From the NCBI GenBank assembly GCA_023389575.1, contig JAEWEG010000011.1, positions 1 to 55,621 of the forward strand: a stretch of 55,621 nt of DNA, given 5' to 3'. The notes under the pieces were generated by a model. That model saw nothing but the letters and a program-made list of their open reading frames with translations. It was not told the origin of the DNA and searched no databases. Made by a program: the position numbers and the translations under genes. Shown here in pieces: positions 26,528-35,633 of the stretch. How positions within the stretch are numbered: the first letter of the stretch is position 1; each line of letters starts with the position of its first letter. The DNA is from Chloroflexota bacterium. Its GTDB lineage: Bacteria; Chloroflexota; Chloroflexia; Thermomicrobiales; UBA6265.

Positions 26528-29500
26528 GGTCGGTCCTCCTTTGATTCGATTACCTGGCCCTGGGCACACGCGGCGCGGACAGCGAATCCAGCGACCGGGC
26601 GCGAGTTGGCCAGGGCACCGAAGCGACGCCGGTTGAGCATCGCCCCAAGGAGGCCAACCACCGCGCCAGCCATGGGAAGCGTCGTGGCCCCTTCACCGGC
26701 GGGCGGAACGCCGGTGTTCGGGTACTTGGTCGGGGTCTCTCCTGGCTTGCCGGGCGTGCCATCGCAGTTGTAGACCTTCACCACGGTCTCCTCGTCGTCG
26801 TGGACGTTGAGCCAGTTACCGTCGTCCGAGATGGCGGCGGATGTGAGATGACACCATTCGGCGTCGTGCTCGTCCAGCCAGTACTCGCCGGGTTCGAGCG
26901 GCGCGAAGGTGAGCCGGCCAGCGGCGTCGGTCGTGCCGGTTGCGGCCCACTCCCAGGCGTCGCCGTTCCACCAGACGAGGTCGAACGTAACGCCACTCTC
27001 CTCAATCTCGCAGTCGACCTCGGAAACGTAGGTGGCGGTGTTACAGGTGTACTTAATGACGGTGAGACTGGTGTCGTCCTGGTCTGGCACGTTGAACCAG
27101 TGGCAGGTGATTTCCTCGCCAGCGTGCACCCTCAGGTTCAGCGTATCGCCGGTCGCGAGCGGGAATGGGCGAACCGAGCCGACCGCGTTTCCGTGGCAGG
27201 CTGAGACGAATGACCAGGCGGTTCCTTCCGGCGCCGTTTCCACGACGACGTAGTCACCGGCATCGAGTTCGGTGAACTGGACCATGCCCGTGCCGGCATC
27301 GCCGGTGGTGGAGGTGTCATCGGTGCCGGGGCCGGTGAGGGTGAAGTCGACGCCATTGGCGAGGGCGGCGCAATCCACCTCGGGGTCGGCGCCATGGGCG
27401 GTGGGATCGTAGCCGGGCGGGCAGTCGTGCTTGACCACGATCAGCGTGGAGTCTTCCTGCGCGAAGTTGAACCAGTCGCAGACGATGTGGAAGGGGCGTT
27501 CCTCGCCGGGGTTAGGGATTACGAACCCACCGGCCGAGGCCATGAGAATGCCATCGCAGACCACCCACGGCTCGCCGTAGCCGGGCGGGATCGTCTCGAT
27601 GATCTGGAGCTCCCCTTCCGTGCCAATGACGACGCCGGTCCACTCGACCATGCCACCCGACACCGCGGCCGGGTTGATGCCGGTGCCGTCGACGAAGTCG
27701 AACCAGATGCCGTCTCCGCCGGACGCGCACTCAACCAGCAGGTCGTCGGCTTCGGCGTTGACGCCGGGCGGGCAGACGTACTTGTTGACCGTGACGGTAT
27801 TTTCGTCGCCGTCATGGAAGTTGAAGATGATGCAAGTGAGGTCGATCTCGGCGTCGGCGCGGTGTTCCCAAATGAACGCGCCCGATTCCGGCCAGGGCTC
27901 GACCTCCGCGTAGTTCCCCATGCCATCGGCGGGCGTATCGGTGCAGAACACCATCGGGTGCCCGAACCCATCCGGCACCGTTTCCTCAAGGTACAGCGTT
28001 CCGAAGGGCACGTCGTCGAATGTCGCGGTCTGTGGCGCACCCGGGGCCATCGTCATTGTTTCGGAGTATCCGGCGCCGGGCACGGTGACCGTCAACTGGA
28101 CTGGGTCAATGGTCTCGAAGCAGGTCTCGCCAAGGGCCCACCAGTCGCTTGTGCGGCCTATTTCTGGCGGGCAGGTGTACTTGTGGAAATGGACGTCCCG
28201 GCCTTCGCCAGGGTCTTCGTCCTGGAAGTTGAAGACCGTGCAGACCATGTGGATACCGGTTCCGACGAACTCGCCGCTGAATTCTCCACCGGTAACCGTC
28301 ATGCGCGGCGCTTCAGTCTCGTGAATTGGGCCGCAGAAGACGGCCGGGTCGGGGCTGTAGCCAGGAGGCACCAATTCCGTTACCGTCCATGGTGCGGCTG
28401 GAATGCCAGCCCACGAGGTGGTGCCCGACGGATCGGTTACCTGCGCGGCTCCACCGTTGAGTTCGAAGGTGACCCCTGGCATGATCTCGCAGGTGGTTCC
28501 GAGATCCGGCAGGCCGAGGCTGATGTCGGTGCCGGGCGGGCAGGCGAACTTGGCGACGGTGAGCTGGTTGCTGTCTTCATCGCCATCGAGCGCGAAGTTG
28601 AAGAAGATGCAGGTGAGATCGATTTCGGCATCAGCCCGGTGTTCCAGAGAGACGGTGCCTCCTCCCGTTACGGGCACCGGTTCGTAGGCGCCAGGGCCAT
28701 CGGCGGGGATGTCGGCACAGAAGACGCTTGGCGTTCCGTATTCAGTTGGGACGGTTTCGGAGATTTCAATGTCGCCAAACGGCACGTTCCCGAACGTCGT
28801 GCTTTGCGGCACGCCCGGATCGGCCGCCTGGGTTTGCGACCATCCACCCGGTGCCAGGATCGTGAACTCCACCGGAGCAATGTCTTCGCGGCACTGCTCG
28901 CTCATCAGGTAGTCATCCTCGAGCGGCGTGTAGCCAGCCGGGCAGGTGTACTTGACCACGTGAACGTCGCGGCCGTTTGGACCATCGTCCGCGGTGAGAT
29001 TGAAGAAGATACAGGTCAGGTCGATGCTGGCCGTGGCGGAGTGTTCCCAGGAGAGGGTGTCGTACAGAACCGTCACCGGTTCGTACGCGCCCGGGCCGTC
29101 GGCTGGAGTGTCGGTACAGAAGGCAACCGGGCTGCCATACCCCGCGGGTAGGTGCTCACGGATGGTGATCGCGCCAAACGGGACGCCTTCAAAGGTCGCT
29201 GATTGCGGCACACCAGTCGAGGCCGTCAGGGTTTGCAGGTAGCCGCCCTCCCCGGCAACCGTGAAGTCGACGGGAGCGATGTCCTCCCGGCATTGCTCGC
29301 TCATCAGGTAGTCGTCCTCGAGCGGCGTATAGCCAGGTTCACAAGTGTATTTCGCGACATGGACCGTGCCCGTCGTCGCCAGCAGCCCCATGTCGCCAGT
29401 CTCGGTGTCCACCGGCTCCTGGGCGCCGATTGTCGGAGTCGGCGTAAAGGGAATCGCGGTTGGCGTCGGTGTCGGCGGAATCGAGGTTGGCGTGGGTGTA

Positions 29501-29772
29501 AACGGGATCGCCGTGGGCGTCGGTGTTGGCGGGATCATGGTCGGTGTCGGAGTGAAAACATCGCCATCCTCGCCGTCCTGAGCCAACGCCAACGCATGGG
29601 AACCGTCCTGTATCAACCTTGCGGCCTCGCCATTCGACTCCCTGGCAGCGATGTCCTGGACCGCGCCCAGGCTACCGCCAAGCATCGATAACAGCAGGGC
29701 GACGGTCGCCACGAACAGCATGATGGACGGCTTCTGGCGTCGCCAATGACGGCGCCTGAACGCACTACGCAT
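26524..29772 (-). CDS. Secreted four-cysteine repeat protein with C-terminal anchor (large paralogue)
   Basis: 1082 residues, with GAGGAGA eight bases before the ATG. A signal/membrane segment (about residues 18-38) is followed by a Thr-Pro linker (about 75-115). Seven repeats of the same four-cysteine type as in the next gene follow; the first two share YTPLEDDYLMSEQCREDIAP exactly. Conserved features are KYTCP, VPFG plus a turn, VFC and the CIFFNF end. Near residue 1020 PNTG is followed by a hydrophobic run and RRR, resembling a sorting signal. About 30 more residues follow it, which is odd for a sortase substrate. Role unknown: probably a surface or adhesive protein. The stop overlaps the next start. 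Confidence 0.85.
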   Translation of the reverse strand: MRSAFRRRHWRRQKPSIMLFVATVALLLSMLGGSLGAVQDIAARESNGEAARLIQDGSHALALAQDGEDGDVFTPTPTMIPPTPTPTAIPFTPTPTSIPPTPTPTAIPFTPTPTIGAQEPVDTETGDMGLLATTGTVHVAKYTCEPGYTPLEDDYLMSEQCREDIAPVDFTVAGEGGYLQTLTASTGVPQSATFEGVPFGAITIREHLPAGYGSPVAFCTDTPADGPGAYEPVTVLYDTLSWEHSATASIDLTCIFFNLTADDGPNGRDVHVVKYTCPAGYTPLEDDYLMSEQCREDIAPVEFTILAPGGWSQTQAADPGVPQSTTFGNVPFGDIEISETVPTEYGTPSVFCADIPADGPGAYEPVPVTGGGTVSLEHRADAEIDLTCIFFNFALDGDEDSNQLTVAKFACPPGTDISLGLPDLGTTCEIMPGVTFELNGGAAQVTDPSGTTSWAGIPAAPWTVTELVPPGYSPDPAVFCGPIHETEAPRMTVTGGEFSGEFVGTGIHMVCTVFNFQDEDPGEGRDVHFHKYTCPPEIGRTSDWWALGETCFETIDPVQLTVTVPGAGYSETMTMAPGAPQTATFDDVPFGTLYLEETVPDGFGHPMVFCTDTPADGMGNYAEVEPWPESGAFIWEHRADAEIDLTCIIFNFHDGDENTVTVNKYVCPPGVNAEADDLLVECASGGDGIWFDFVDGTGINPAAVSGGMVEWTGVVIGTEGELQIIETIPPGYGEPWVVCDGILMASAGGFVIPNPGEERPFHIVCDWFNFAQEDSTLIVVKHDCPPGYDPTAHGADPEVDCAALANGVDFTLTGPGTDDTSTTGDAGTGMVQFTELDAGDYVVVETAPEGTAWSFVSACHGNAVGSVRPFPLATGDTLNLRVHAGEEITCHWFNVPDQDDTSLTVIKYTCNTATYVSEVDCEIEESGVTFDLVWWNGDAWEWAATGTTDAAGRLTFAPLEPGEYWLDEHDAEWCHLTSAAISDDGNWLNVHDDEETVVKVYNCDGTPGKPGETPTKYPNTGVPPAGEGATTLPMAGAVVGLLGAMLNRRRFGALANSRPVAGFAVRAACAQGQVIESKEDRP
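29428..29557. repeat. Thr-Pro codon repeat tract
   Basis: Imperfect 36-45 base repeats coding for TPTPT units with alternating MIPP, AIPF and SIPP spacers in the minus-strand surface protein. It probably forms an extended stalk between the membrane-proximal part and the repeats. The tract may vary in length between strains. Confidence 0.7.
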
Positions 29773-29990
29773 GACATGATTCTCCTCGCGCGGCCGCGAT
29801 CAACCTGGTCGCCAACCCCAGTCACGGCCCTTCCAATCGGACTTCCCCCGTGCATTCACCATAGGTGACGGACCTACGTAGCGAATCAGCAAATTCACCG
29901 ATATTGCGAATATGCGCGGAGAATGCGGTGCGAGATTTACGGACTCGGCCATGGTAGGTGGAGGCGGAGGGATGATTGCGCGAGGAAAAC

Positions 29991-30027
29991 GCAGGAAAGC
30001 ACGGCCGCGATGGCCGCGCTTTCCTGC
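29991..30027 (-). terminator. Rho-independent terminator of the M20 operon
   Basis: GCAGGAAAGC plus CGGCC pair with GGCCG plus GCTTTCCTGC (15 pairs, one mismatch) around GCGAT. On the minus strand it is followed by GTTTTCC. It lies 27 bases after the stop of the last M20 gene. Confidence 0.75.
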
Positions 30028-30054
30028 TTCCAGGTTGATGAAATGTCGGTGGGG

Positions 30055-31248
30055 TCAGGAGCCGAGGTACTTGAGGACGGCGTTGCCCATGGTGGCGATG
30101 CCGGCGCTCATCCCCTCTTCCTCCACATCGAACCGGGGATGGTGGTGGCCCCAGGTGATACCGCGCTCCTCGTTGCGGGTGCCCACGTTGAAGAAGCAGC
30201 CTGGCCGTTCGAGCGAGAAGTAGGCGAAATCCTCGCCGCCCAGCCCAACCGGCGATTCGATGACGTTCTCCTCGCCAACCGCCTCGATGGCCGCCTCGCG
30301 GACCATGTTCGTCATGGCCTCGTCGTTGACGATGCCCGGATAGCCGCGAATGAAGTCGACCTTGACCTCGGCGCCTCCCGCCTTGCCGATGCCTTCGGCC
30401 AGCGCGATCAGGCGTTCTTCCTTGTTCGCGCGAACCTCGGGATCGAGCGTGCGAATGGTGCCGCGCAGTTCCGCCGTGTCCGGGATGACATTGAAGGCAT
30501 CACCCGCGATGAACGCCGTGGTGGAGACGACCGCGGCCTTGATCGGGTCGGTTTCACGCGAGACGAGCGTCTGGAACGCGTTGACGATTTGCGCGCCGAT
30601 CACGATCGGGTCGATCGCCTCGTGCGGAGAGGCGGCGTGCCCGCCCCGGCCCTGGATGGTGATTCGGAAGCGGTCGGACGAGGCCGAACCGGCGCCGGCC
30701 CGCATCGCGATCTGGCCGGCCGGGGTCTCGGAGGAGACGTGGAGGCCGAGCACGGCATCCACGCGCGGGTCTTCGAGTGCTCCGTCCCGAATCATGGCGA
30801 TCGCGCCACCCGGCGGAACTTCCTCGGCGGGCTGGAAGAGGACCTTGACCGTGCCAGCGAACTCACCCTTGCGAGCCACAAGCAGGCGGGTGAGGCCGAG
30901 CAGCATCGCGGTGTGCGCGTCGTGCCCGCAGGCATGCATCACGCCGGGCCTGGTCGACTTGTACTCGACATCGTTCTCTTCGAGGATCGGCAGGGCATCC
31001 ATGTCGGCGCGGACCATAACGACCTTGCCATCGCCCTTGCCGCCACGGATAAGCCCGGTGACACCGGTACCACCGATGCCGGTGCGAATGTCTTCCACGC
31101 CGAGGCTGGCGAGCCGCTCCGCGACGAACTTCGCGGTCTCGTATTCCTGGAACGCGAGTTCCGGATGCTCGTGGAGGTGTCGCCGATCGGCGATCACGCC
31201 CGGCAGGATCTCGTCTACGTCTTTACGGAATTCAACCGCGGTCACCAT
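30055..31248 (-). CDS. M20 family amidohydrolase (fourth of four in tandem)
   Basis: 397 residues from ATG 31248. This start matches the N-terminus of the paralogues; a GTG at 31347 would add 33 unrelated residues. MHACGHDAHTAMLLG gives the Cys and His metal ligands, followed by the PAEEVPPGGA Glu pair. GGHAASPHEAIDP marks the lid/dimerisation domain and GGEDFAYF the C-terminal ligand region. These are features of the HipO/AmaA/ILR1 branch, which hydrolyses N-acyl or aromatic amides of amino acids with a metal pair. It lacks a signal peptide, so it is cytoplasmic. It is the last gene of the operon and is followed by a terminator. Confidence 0.9.
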   Translation of the reverse strand: MVTAVEFRKDVDEILPGVIADRRHLHEHPELAFQEYETAKFVAERLASLGVEDIRTGIGGTGVTGLIRGGKGDGKVVMVRADMDALPILEENDVEYKSTRPGVMHACGHDAHTAMLLGLTRLLVARKGEFAGTVKVLFQPAEEVPPGGAIAMIRDGALEDPRVDAVLGLHVSSETPAGQIAMRAGAGSASSDRFRITIQGRGGHAASPHEAIDPIVIGAQIVNAFQTLVSRETDPIKAAVVSTTAFIAGDAFNVIPDTAELRGTIRTLDPEVRANKEERLIALAEGIGKAGGAEVKVDFIRGYPGIVNDEAMTNMVREAAIEAVGEENVIESPVGLGGEDFAYFSLERPGCFFNVGTRNEERGITWGHHHPRFDVEEEGMSAGIATMGNAVLKYLGS

Positions 31249-31362
31249 GTCCTGATTCCCCAATTCATTGCCGGAGGCATGCAGCCAACCTGCCCCCTTC
31301 GTTCCCCAGCGTTCGAGCCAGGTTCGCGGCCACGATGTGTCGCCCACGAGCCTACCTTCCGA

Positions 31363-32574
31363 TCACCCGTCGATACCACGTTCGAGGTAAAGCAGCACCG
31401 CGTTCGCCATGGTGCCGATCCCAGCCGGCATGCCGTCCTCGTCGAGGTCAAAACGCGGGTGGTGGTGCGGCCAGGTAATCCCACGCTCCTCGTTGCGCAC
31501 GCCCACCATGAAGAAGCAACCGGGCCGTTCCAGGGCGAAATACGAGAAGTCCTCGCCACCCATCATCGGCGGGAGTTCCTGGAATCGCTCTTCGCCAACG
31601 GTGGAAACCGCCGCCTCGCGAACGATATCCACCATCCGCGGGTCGTTAATCACGCTCGGGTAGCCGCGCAGGTAGTCGACCGTGACCGTTGCACCCATCG
31701 CCTCGCCGACCCCGATCGAGACCTCGTGCAGGCGCCGTTCGAGATGGTCGCGAACGGCCGGGTCGAGCGTGCGGACCGTTCCCCGCAACTCGGCCGAGTC
31801 CGGGATGACGTTAAACGCCTCGCCCGCCAGGAAGGCGGTGACGGATACCACGCCGGATGCGATCGGATCGGTCTCGCGAGAGACCAGCGATTGGAGGGCG
31901 GAGACGATCTGCGAGCCAATCACGACCGGGTCAACCGCGTTCTGCGGACGGGCGGCGTGTCCGCCCTTGCCCTGAATCGTGATCGTGAACTGGTCGCCCG
32001 ACGCCGACGAGGCGCCAGGTCGCGTCCCGATCACGCCGGTCGGCAGTTCCGAGGCAACGTGGAGGCCGAGCACGACATCGACATGGGGATTCTCCAGCGC
32101 GCCGTCCCTGATCATGCCGACCGCGCCGCCCGGGGGGAGTTCCTCGGCCGGCTGGAACAGCACCTTGACGGTCCCCGCGAAGGTTTCGCGGCGGTCGAGC
32201 AGGACGCGGGTCAGGCCGAGCAGCATGGACGTGTGCGCGTCGTGGCCACAGGCATGCATGACGCCCGGAACCTTTGAAGCGAATCCGTGGTCGTTCTCCT
32301 CCTGGATGGGAAGCGCGTCCATGTCGGCGCGCACCATTACGACGCGGTCCGCGCCAGGACCGGAACCAGTTCCGCGAATCAGACCGGTAATGCCATTGCC
32401 ACCGACGCCAGTGGTGACATCCTCGACGCCGAGGCTCTTTAGCCGCTCGGCGACAAAGGCGGCCGTTTGCGTCTCCTGGAACGAGAGTTCCGGGTTTTCA
32501 TGCAGGTGTCGGCGGTCGGCGATGACCCCGGGGAAAATCTCGTCTATGTCTGCTTGCAGGGTTGCGGTGCTCAA
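31363..32574 (-). CDS. M20 family amidohydrolase (third of four in tandem)
   Basis: 403 residues from TTG 32574, with AGAGGA about ten bases upstream. Core motifs are MHACGHDAHTSMLLG, FQPAEELPPGGAVG, GKGGHAARPQNAVDP and GGEDFSYF. All metal ligands and the dimerisation loop are kept, so it should be active. It differs from the other three copies throughout, including around the pocket. That suggests changed acyl or amino-acid specificity rather than recent copying. It lies 34 bases after the preceding copy. Confidence 0.9.
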   Translation of the reverse strand: MSTATLQADIDEIFPGVIADRRHLHENPELSFQETQTAAFVAERLKSLGVEDVTTGVGGNGITGLIRGTGSGPGADRVVMVRADMDALPIQEENDHGFASKVPGVMHACGHDAHTSMLLGLTRVLLDRRETFAGTVKVLFQPAEELPPGGAVGMIRDGALENPHVDVVLGLHVASELPTGVIGTRPGASSASGDQFTITIQGKGGHAARPQNAVDPVVIGSQIVSALQSLVSRETDPIASGVVSVTAFLAGEAFNVIPDSAELRGTVRTLDPAVRDHLERRLHEVSIGVGEAMGATVTVDYLRGYPSVINDPRMVDIVREAAVSTVGEERFQELPPMMGGEDFSYFALERPGCFFMVGVRNEERGITWPHHHPRFDLDEDGMPAGIGTMANAVLLYLERGIDG

Positions 32575-32608
32575 TGCCGGTTGTTCCTCTCATGCCAGAA
32601 CCCTGGCG

Positions 32609-33826
32609 CTACCTGTCTCCAAATCCGCGGGCAAGATACTTCACGACGGCCACGGCCATCGTCTCCAGCCCAATGCCAAGCGACTCCTCGTCGATATCGA
32701 AGCGCGGGTGGTGATGGCCCCAGATGAGCCCCTTCTCCTGATTGGCGCTTCCGACCATGAACATCGCACCCGGCCGCTCGCGGGTGAAATAGGAGAAATC
32801 CTCGCCACCCATTGACGGGGGTGGCGCGATCACCCGCTCCTCGCCAACCATCTCGATGGCGGCCTCGCGGATCAGGGCGGCCGCTTCCGGCGCGTTGATG
32901 GTGGCGGGGACGCCGTAGGTGTACTCGAAGTGGGCCGTGGCGCCCATCGATTCGCAGACGCCGTTCGCGACCTCTTCGAGGCGGCGCACGATCAACTCCT
33001 GAATGTCGGGGTTGAGGGTGCGAACGGTGCCCACCAGGGTGGCCGTGTCGGGGATGACGTTCGCGGCATGCCCGGCATGCAGCGACCCGATGGTGACGAC
33101 GGCAGGCTCGATAGGATCGACGTTACGGGAGACGATGGCCTGGATGGCGGTAATCAGGTGCGCGCCAACCACGACGGGGTCCACCGTCAGGTTCGGGTGG
33201 GCGGCATGGCCGCCCTTGCCCTGGATATCGATGGAGAACCGGTCGGAGGCGGCCAGCATCGGCCCTTCATTAATGATGATGGTTCCCAGCGGCTCGTCCT
33301 GGGCCATGTGCAGGGCGAAGCAGGCATCCACATGAGGATCTTCGAGCACGCCCTCCTCGATCATCATTCTTGCCCCGCCCGGACCACGCTCCTCGGAGGG
33401 CTGGAAGAGCAGCTTCACGGTGCCGCTGAACTGGTCCCGCCGGTCGATGAGCACCCGGGCCAGGCCGAGCAGGATGGCCGTGTGCGCGTCGTGCCCGCAG
33501 GCATGCATCTTGCCGTCCACCTTCGAACGGTACTCGACGTCGTTCTCCTCATGGATGGGTAGCGCGTCCATGTCGGCGCGGACCAGGAGCACCCTGGATT
33601 CGCCCTCGGACGGTTTCGCGCCATGAATGAGACCAGTGACGCCCGTGACGTTGATGCCGGTTCGAATGTCCTCCACGCCCAGCGCCGTCAGCCGGTCGAT
33701 GACGAACGCCGAGGTGATGAACTCCTCGCAGCCAAGCTCGGGGTTCTCGTGCAGGTAGCGGCGATCGGCGATGAGGCCCGGCATCAACTCATCGATTGTG
33801 TCGTGCAGCGTGGTCGCGGTCACCAT
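32609..33826 (-). CDS. M20 family amidohydrolase (second of four in tandem)
   Basis: 405 residues; AGAGGAG lies nine bases before the ATG. MHACGHDAHTAILLG, FQPSEERGPGGARM, GKGGHAAHPNLTVDP and GGEDFSYF are present. The N-terminus MVTATTLHD is almost identical to the first copy, so these two are the closest pair. Near the substrate-binding half it carries more charged changes (PSEGESR loop). It lies 23 bases from the first copy. Confidence 0.9.
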   Translation of the reverse strand: MVTATTLHDTIDELMPGLIADRRYLHENPELGCEEFITSAFVIDRLTALGVEDIRTGINVTGVTGLIHGAKPSEGESRVLLVRADMDALPIHEENDVEYRSKVDGKMHACGHDAHTAILLGLARVLIDRRDQFSGTVKLLFQPSEERGPGGARMMIEEGVLEDPHVDACFALHMAQDEPLGTIIINEGPMLAASDRFSIDIQGKGGHAAHPNLTVDPVVVGAHLITAIQAIVSRNVDPIEPAVVTIGSLHAGHAANVIPDTATLVGTVRTLNPDIQELIVRRLEEVANGVCESMGATAHFEYTYGVPATINAPEAAALIREAAIEMVGEERVIAPPPSMGGEDFSYFTRERPGAMFMVGSANQEKGLIWGHHHPRFDIDEESLGIGLETMAVAVVKYLARGFGDR

Positions 33827-33849
33827 CGAGCGAATCTCCTCTGAACGCC

Positions 33850-35052
33850 TTACAGCCCCTTCTCCAGGTAGGCCAGCACGGAAACGGTCATGGTTTCGAG
33901 GCCGATGGCGAGGGAATCCTCGTCGATGTCGAACCGCGGGTGATGGTGTCCCCAGATCAGGCCGCGATCCTCGTTCTTGCTGCCGACCTGGAACATGGCG
34001 CCCGGACGCTCCAGCAGGAAGTAGGCGTAGTCCTCGCCACCCATCGACGGAGGGGGCACGACCACGTTTTCCTCGCCGACCACCGACGCGGCGGCCTCGT
34101 GGACCAGGGCGGCCATGCCGGCATCGTTGACCGTGGCTGGGTAGCCCCGCTGGTAGCGGATGTCGACCGTCGCCCCGCCCGCTTCGGCGATGCCGGTGAT
34201 GATCGCCTTCACGCGCTGCTCGGCGAGGTCGCGAATCTCTGGCGTGAGGGTTCGAACCGTGCCGCCCAGCTCGGCGGTATCGGGGATGACATTGAAGGCG
34301 TCGCCCGCCCGGAATTTGCCGACCGTCACCACGCAGTTCCCGATGGGATCGATATTGCGGGAGACGATGGTCTGGAGGGCGTTGACGATCTGCGCGCCGA
34401 TGACGATTGGGTCGGTTGCGCGATGCGGGCTGGCCGCGTGGCCGCCCTTGCCCTGGATGGTGACCTCGAACGAATCCGGCGCGGCCATGATCGGGCCGGG
34501 CGCGATGGTGATGACGCCGAGCGGCTGGTGGTTGGCCATGTGCAGGGCCAGCGAGGCATCGACGTGGGGATCTTCCATGACCCCTTCCTCGATCATCCCC
34601 TTGGCGCCGCCTGGGAACATCTCCTCAGATGGCTGGAACAGCAACTTCACCGTACCGCTGAACTGGTCGCGGCGCCCCATCAGGGTTCGCGCCAGGCCGA
34701 GCAGGATCGCGGTGTGCGCGTCGTGGCCGCAGGCGTGCATCACGCCATCGGTTTGGGACTTGTACTCGACGTCGTTCTCTTCCAGGATCGGCAGGGCGTC
34801 CATGTCGGCCCGAACCAGGATCACTCGCTCCGGACCCGCGGCGGTGCCCTTCACGAGGCCGGTGACACCGGTGCCGTTGATGCCCGTGCGGATATCCTCG
34901 ATGCCCAGCGCCTGAAGCCGCTCGACCACGAAGCGGGCGGTGTTGTGCTCTTGGAACCCGAGTTCAGGATTCTCATGGAGATAGCGGCGGTCGGCGACCA
35001 GACCTGGCAATATCTCGTCGATTTCATCATGCAGCGTCGTCGCGGTAACCAT
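33850..35052 (-). CDS. M20 family amidohydrolase (first of four in tandem)
   Basis: 400 residues, promoter-proximal gene of the four. MHACGHDAHTAILLG, FQPSEEMFPGGAKG, GKGGHAASPHRATDP and GGEDYAYF are present, with Tyr for Phe in the last motif. GAGGAG lies about 12 bases before the ATG. The family cleaves N-acyl amino acids, hippurate-like or auxin-type conjugates. No transporter or regulator specific to such a substrate is adjacent, so the physiological role of the set is open. Confidence 0.9.
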   Translation of the reverse strand: MVTATTLHDEIDEILPGLVADRRYLHENPELGFQEHNTARFVVERLQALGIEDIRTGINGTGVTGLVKGTAAGPERVILVRADMDALPILEENDVEYKSQTDGVMHACGHDAHTAILLGLARTLMGRRDQFSGTVKLLFQPSEEMFPGGAKGMIEEGVMEDPHVDASLALHMANHQPLGVITIAPGPIMAAPDSFEVTIQGKGGHAASPHRATDPIVIGAQIVNALQTIVSRNIDPIGNCVVTVGKFRAGDAFNVIPDTAELGGTVRTLTPEIRDLAEQRVKAIITGIAEAGGATVDIRYQRGYPATVNDAGMAALVHEAAASVVGEENVVVPPPSMGGEDYAYFLLERPGAMFQVGSKNEDRGLIWGHHHPRFDIDEDSLAIGLETMTVSVLAYLEKGL

Positions 35053-35360
35053 ATGTGCCTGCGTCTCCTCGAATGGGTGATCCCTGGCTGGGGGTGATCC
35101 AGGGTCGTGTTGGGCGATCCACGTTTGGCGGCCTCGCGAGGCGTCGCGCGGACCGTATGATCGCCGCGAGATGTCAACTCACGCTGGCGAGCACCATAAC
35201 AGACATTCAACCAGGCCGGAAAGAACCCACGCCGACAGGCCGCCAGCGGGCCGCCCGCAGTCAGGGTGGTAGCATGAATGGGGCCCAGCCGATCTGGCTT
35301 CACGCCACAATCGTGGCGAGCCGGAACACGACCCCGGCCCAAGCATGAGGAGTTCCACGA
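35053..35360. other. Divergent intergenic region upstream of the M20 operon
   Basis: 308 bases with no gene. GGGTGATCC occurs twice as a direct repeat (35075-35083 and 35092-35100, 17 bases apart), and CCCTGG/CCAGGG pair within it. These could be regulator sites just before the M20 operon. A minus-strand TTGACA at 35177-35172 has no -10 at proper spacing. Confidence 0.4.
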
Positions 35361-35627
35361 GTGAATGAAGAAGAGGCCACGCGACTGGCCTGGGAAGCGA
35401 TTCGACAGGCGGGAGGGACACGTTCCATCTACCGCAACCCGCGACAGGCGTTCAGCGCGCAATCACGCCGCCTGATGGAAATCGAGGACCAGGTGGTGGA
35501 AATCCGCTACGGAGAGATTTCGACGCCCGCCGTCGCCACCGTCAAGGGCTGGGTGTTCGAGATTCACGACGACGACATCGAACTCCTGATCCGCCCCCCG
35601 AAGCCACGGCCAAGCCAGCACTCGTAG
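35361..35627 (+). CDS. Small hypothetical protein
   Basis: 88 residues from GTG 35361, with AGGAG eight bases upstream. The N-terminal half is helical and charged. The C-terminal half alternates beta-like segments (VVEIRYGEI, VKGWVFEIHDDDIELLI). Together with no signal peptide, this suggests a small cytoplasmic protein. I do not recognise the family. It stands alone, tail to tail with the next minus-strand gene (six bases apart). Confidence 0.6.
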   Translation: MNEEEATRLAWEAIRQAGGTRSIYRNPRQAFSAQSRRLMEIEDQVVEIRYGEISTPAVATVKGWVFEIHDDDIELLIRPPKPRPSQHS

Positions 35628-35633
35628 CCGGGA

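Noticed and set aside
29428..29557. Spaced short repeats resembling a CRISPR array
   Set aside because: They are codon repeats of a Thr-Pro linker inside a gene; units are imperfect and lack unique spacers.
30055..35052. Four M20 genes as an assembly duplication
   Set aside because: The copies differ in sequence throughout, including starts, loops and gaps, so they are true paralogues.
35172..35177. Minus-strand TTGACA upstream of the M20 operon
   Set aside because: No -10 at 16-18 bases; the only TA-rich hexamer is 12 bases away.
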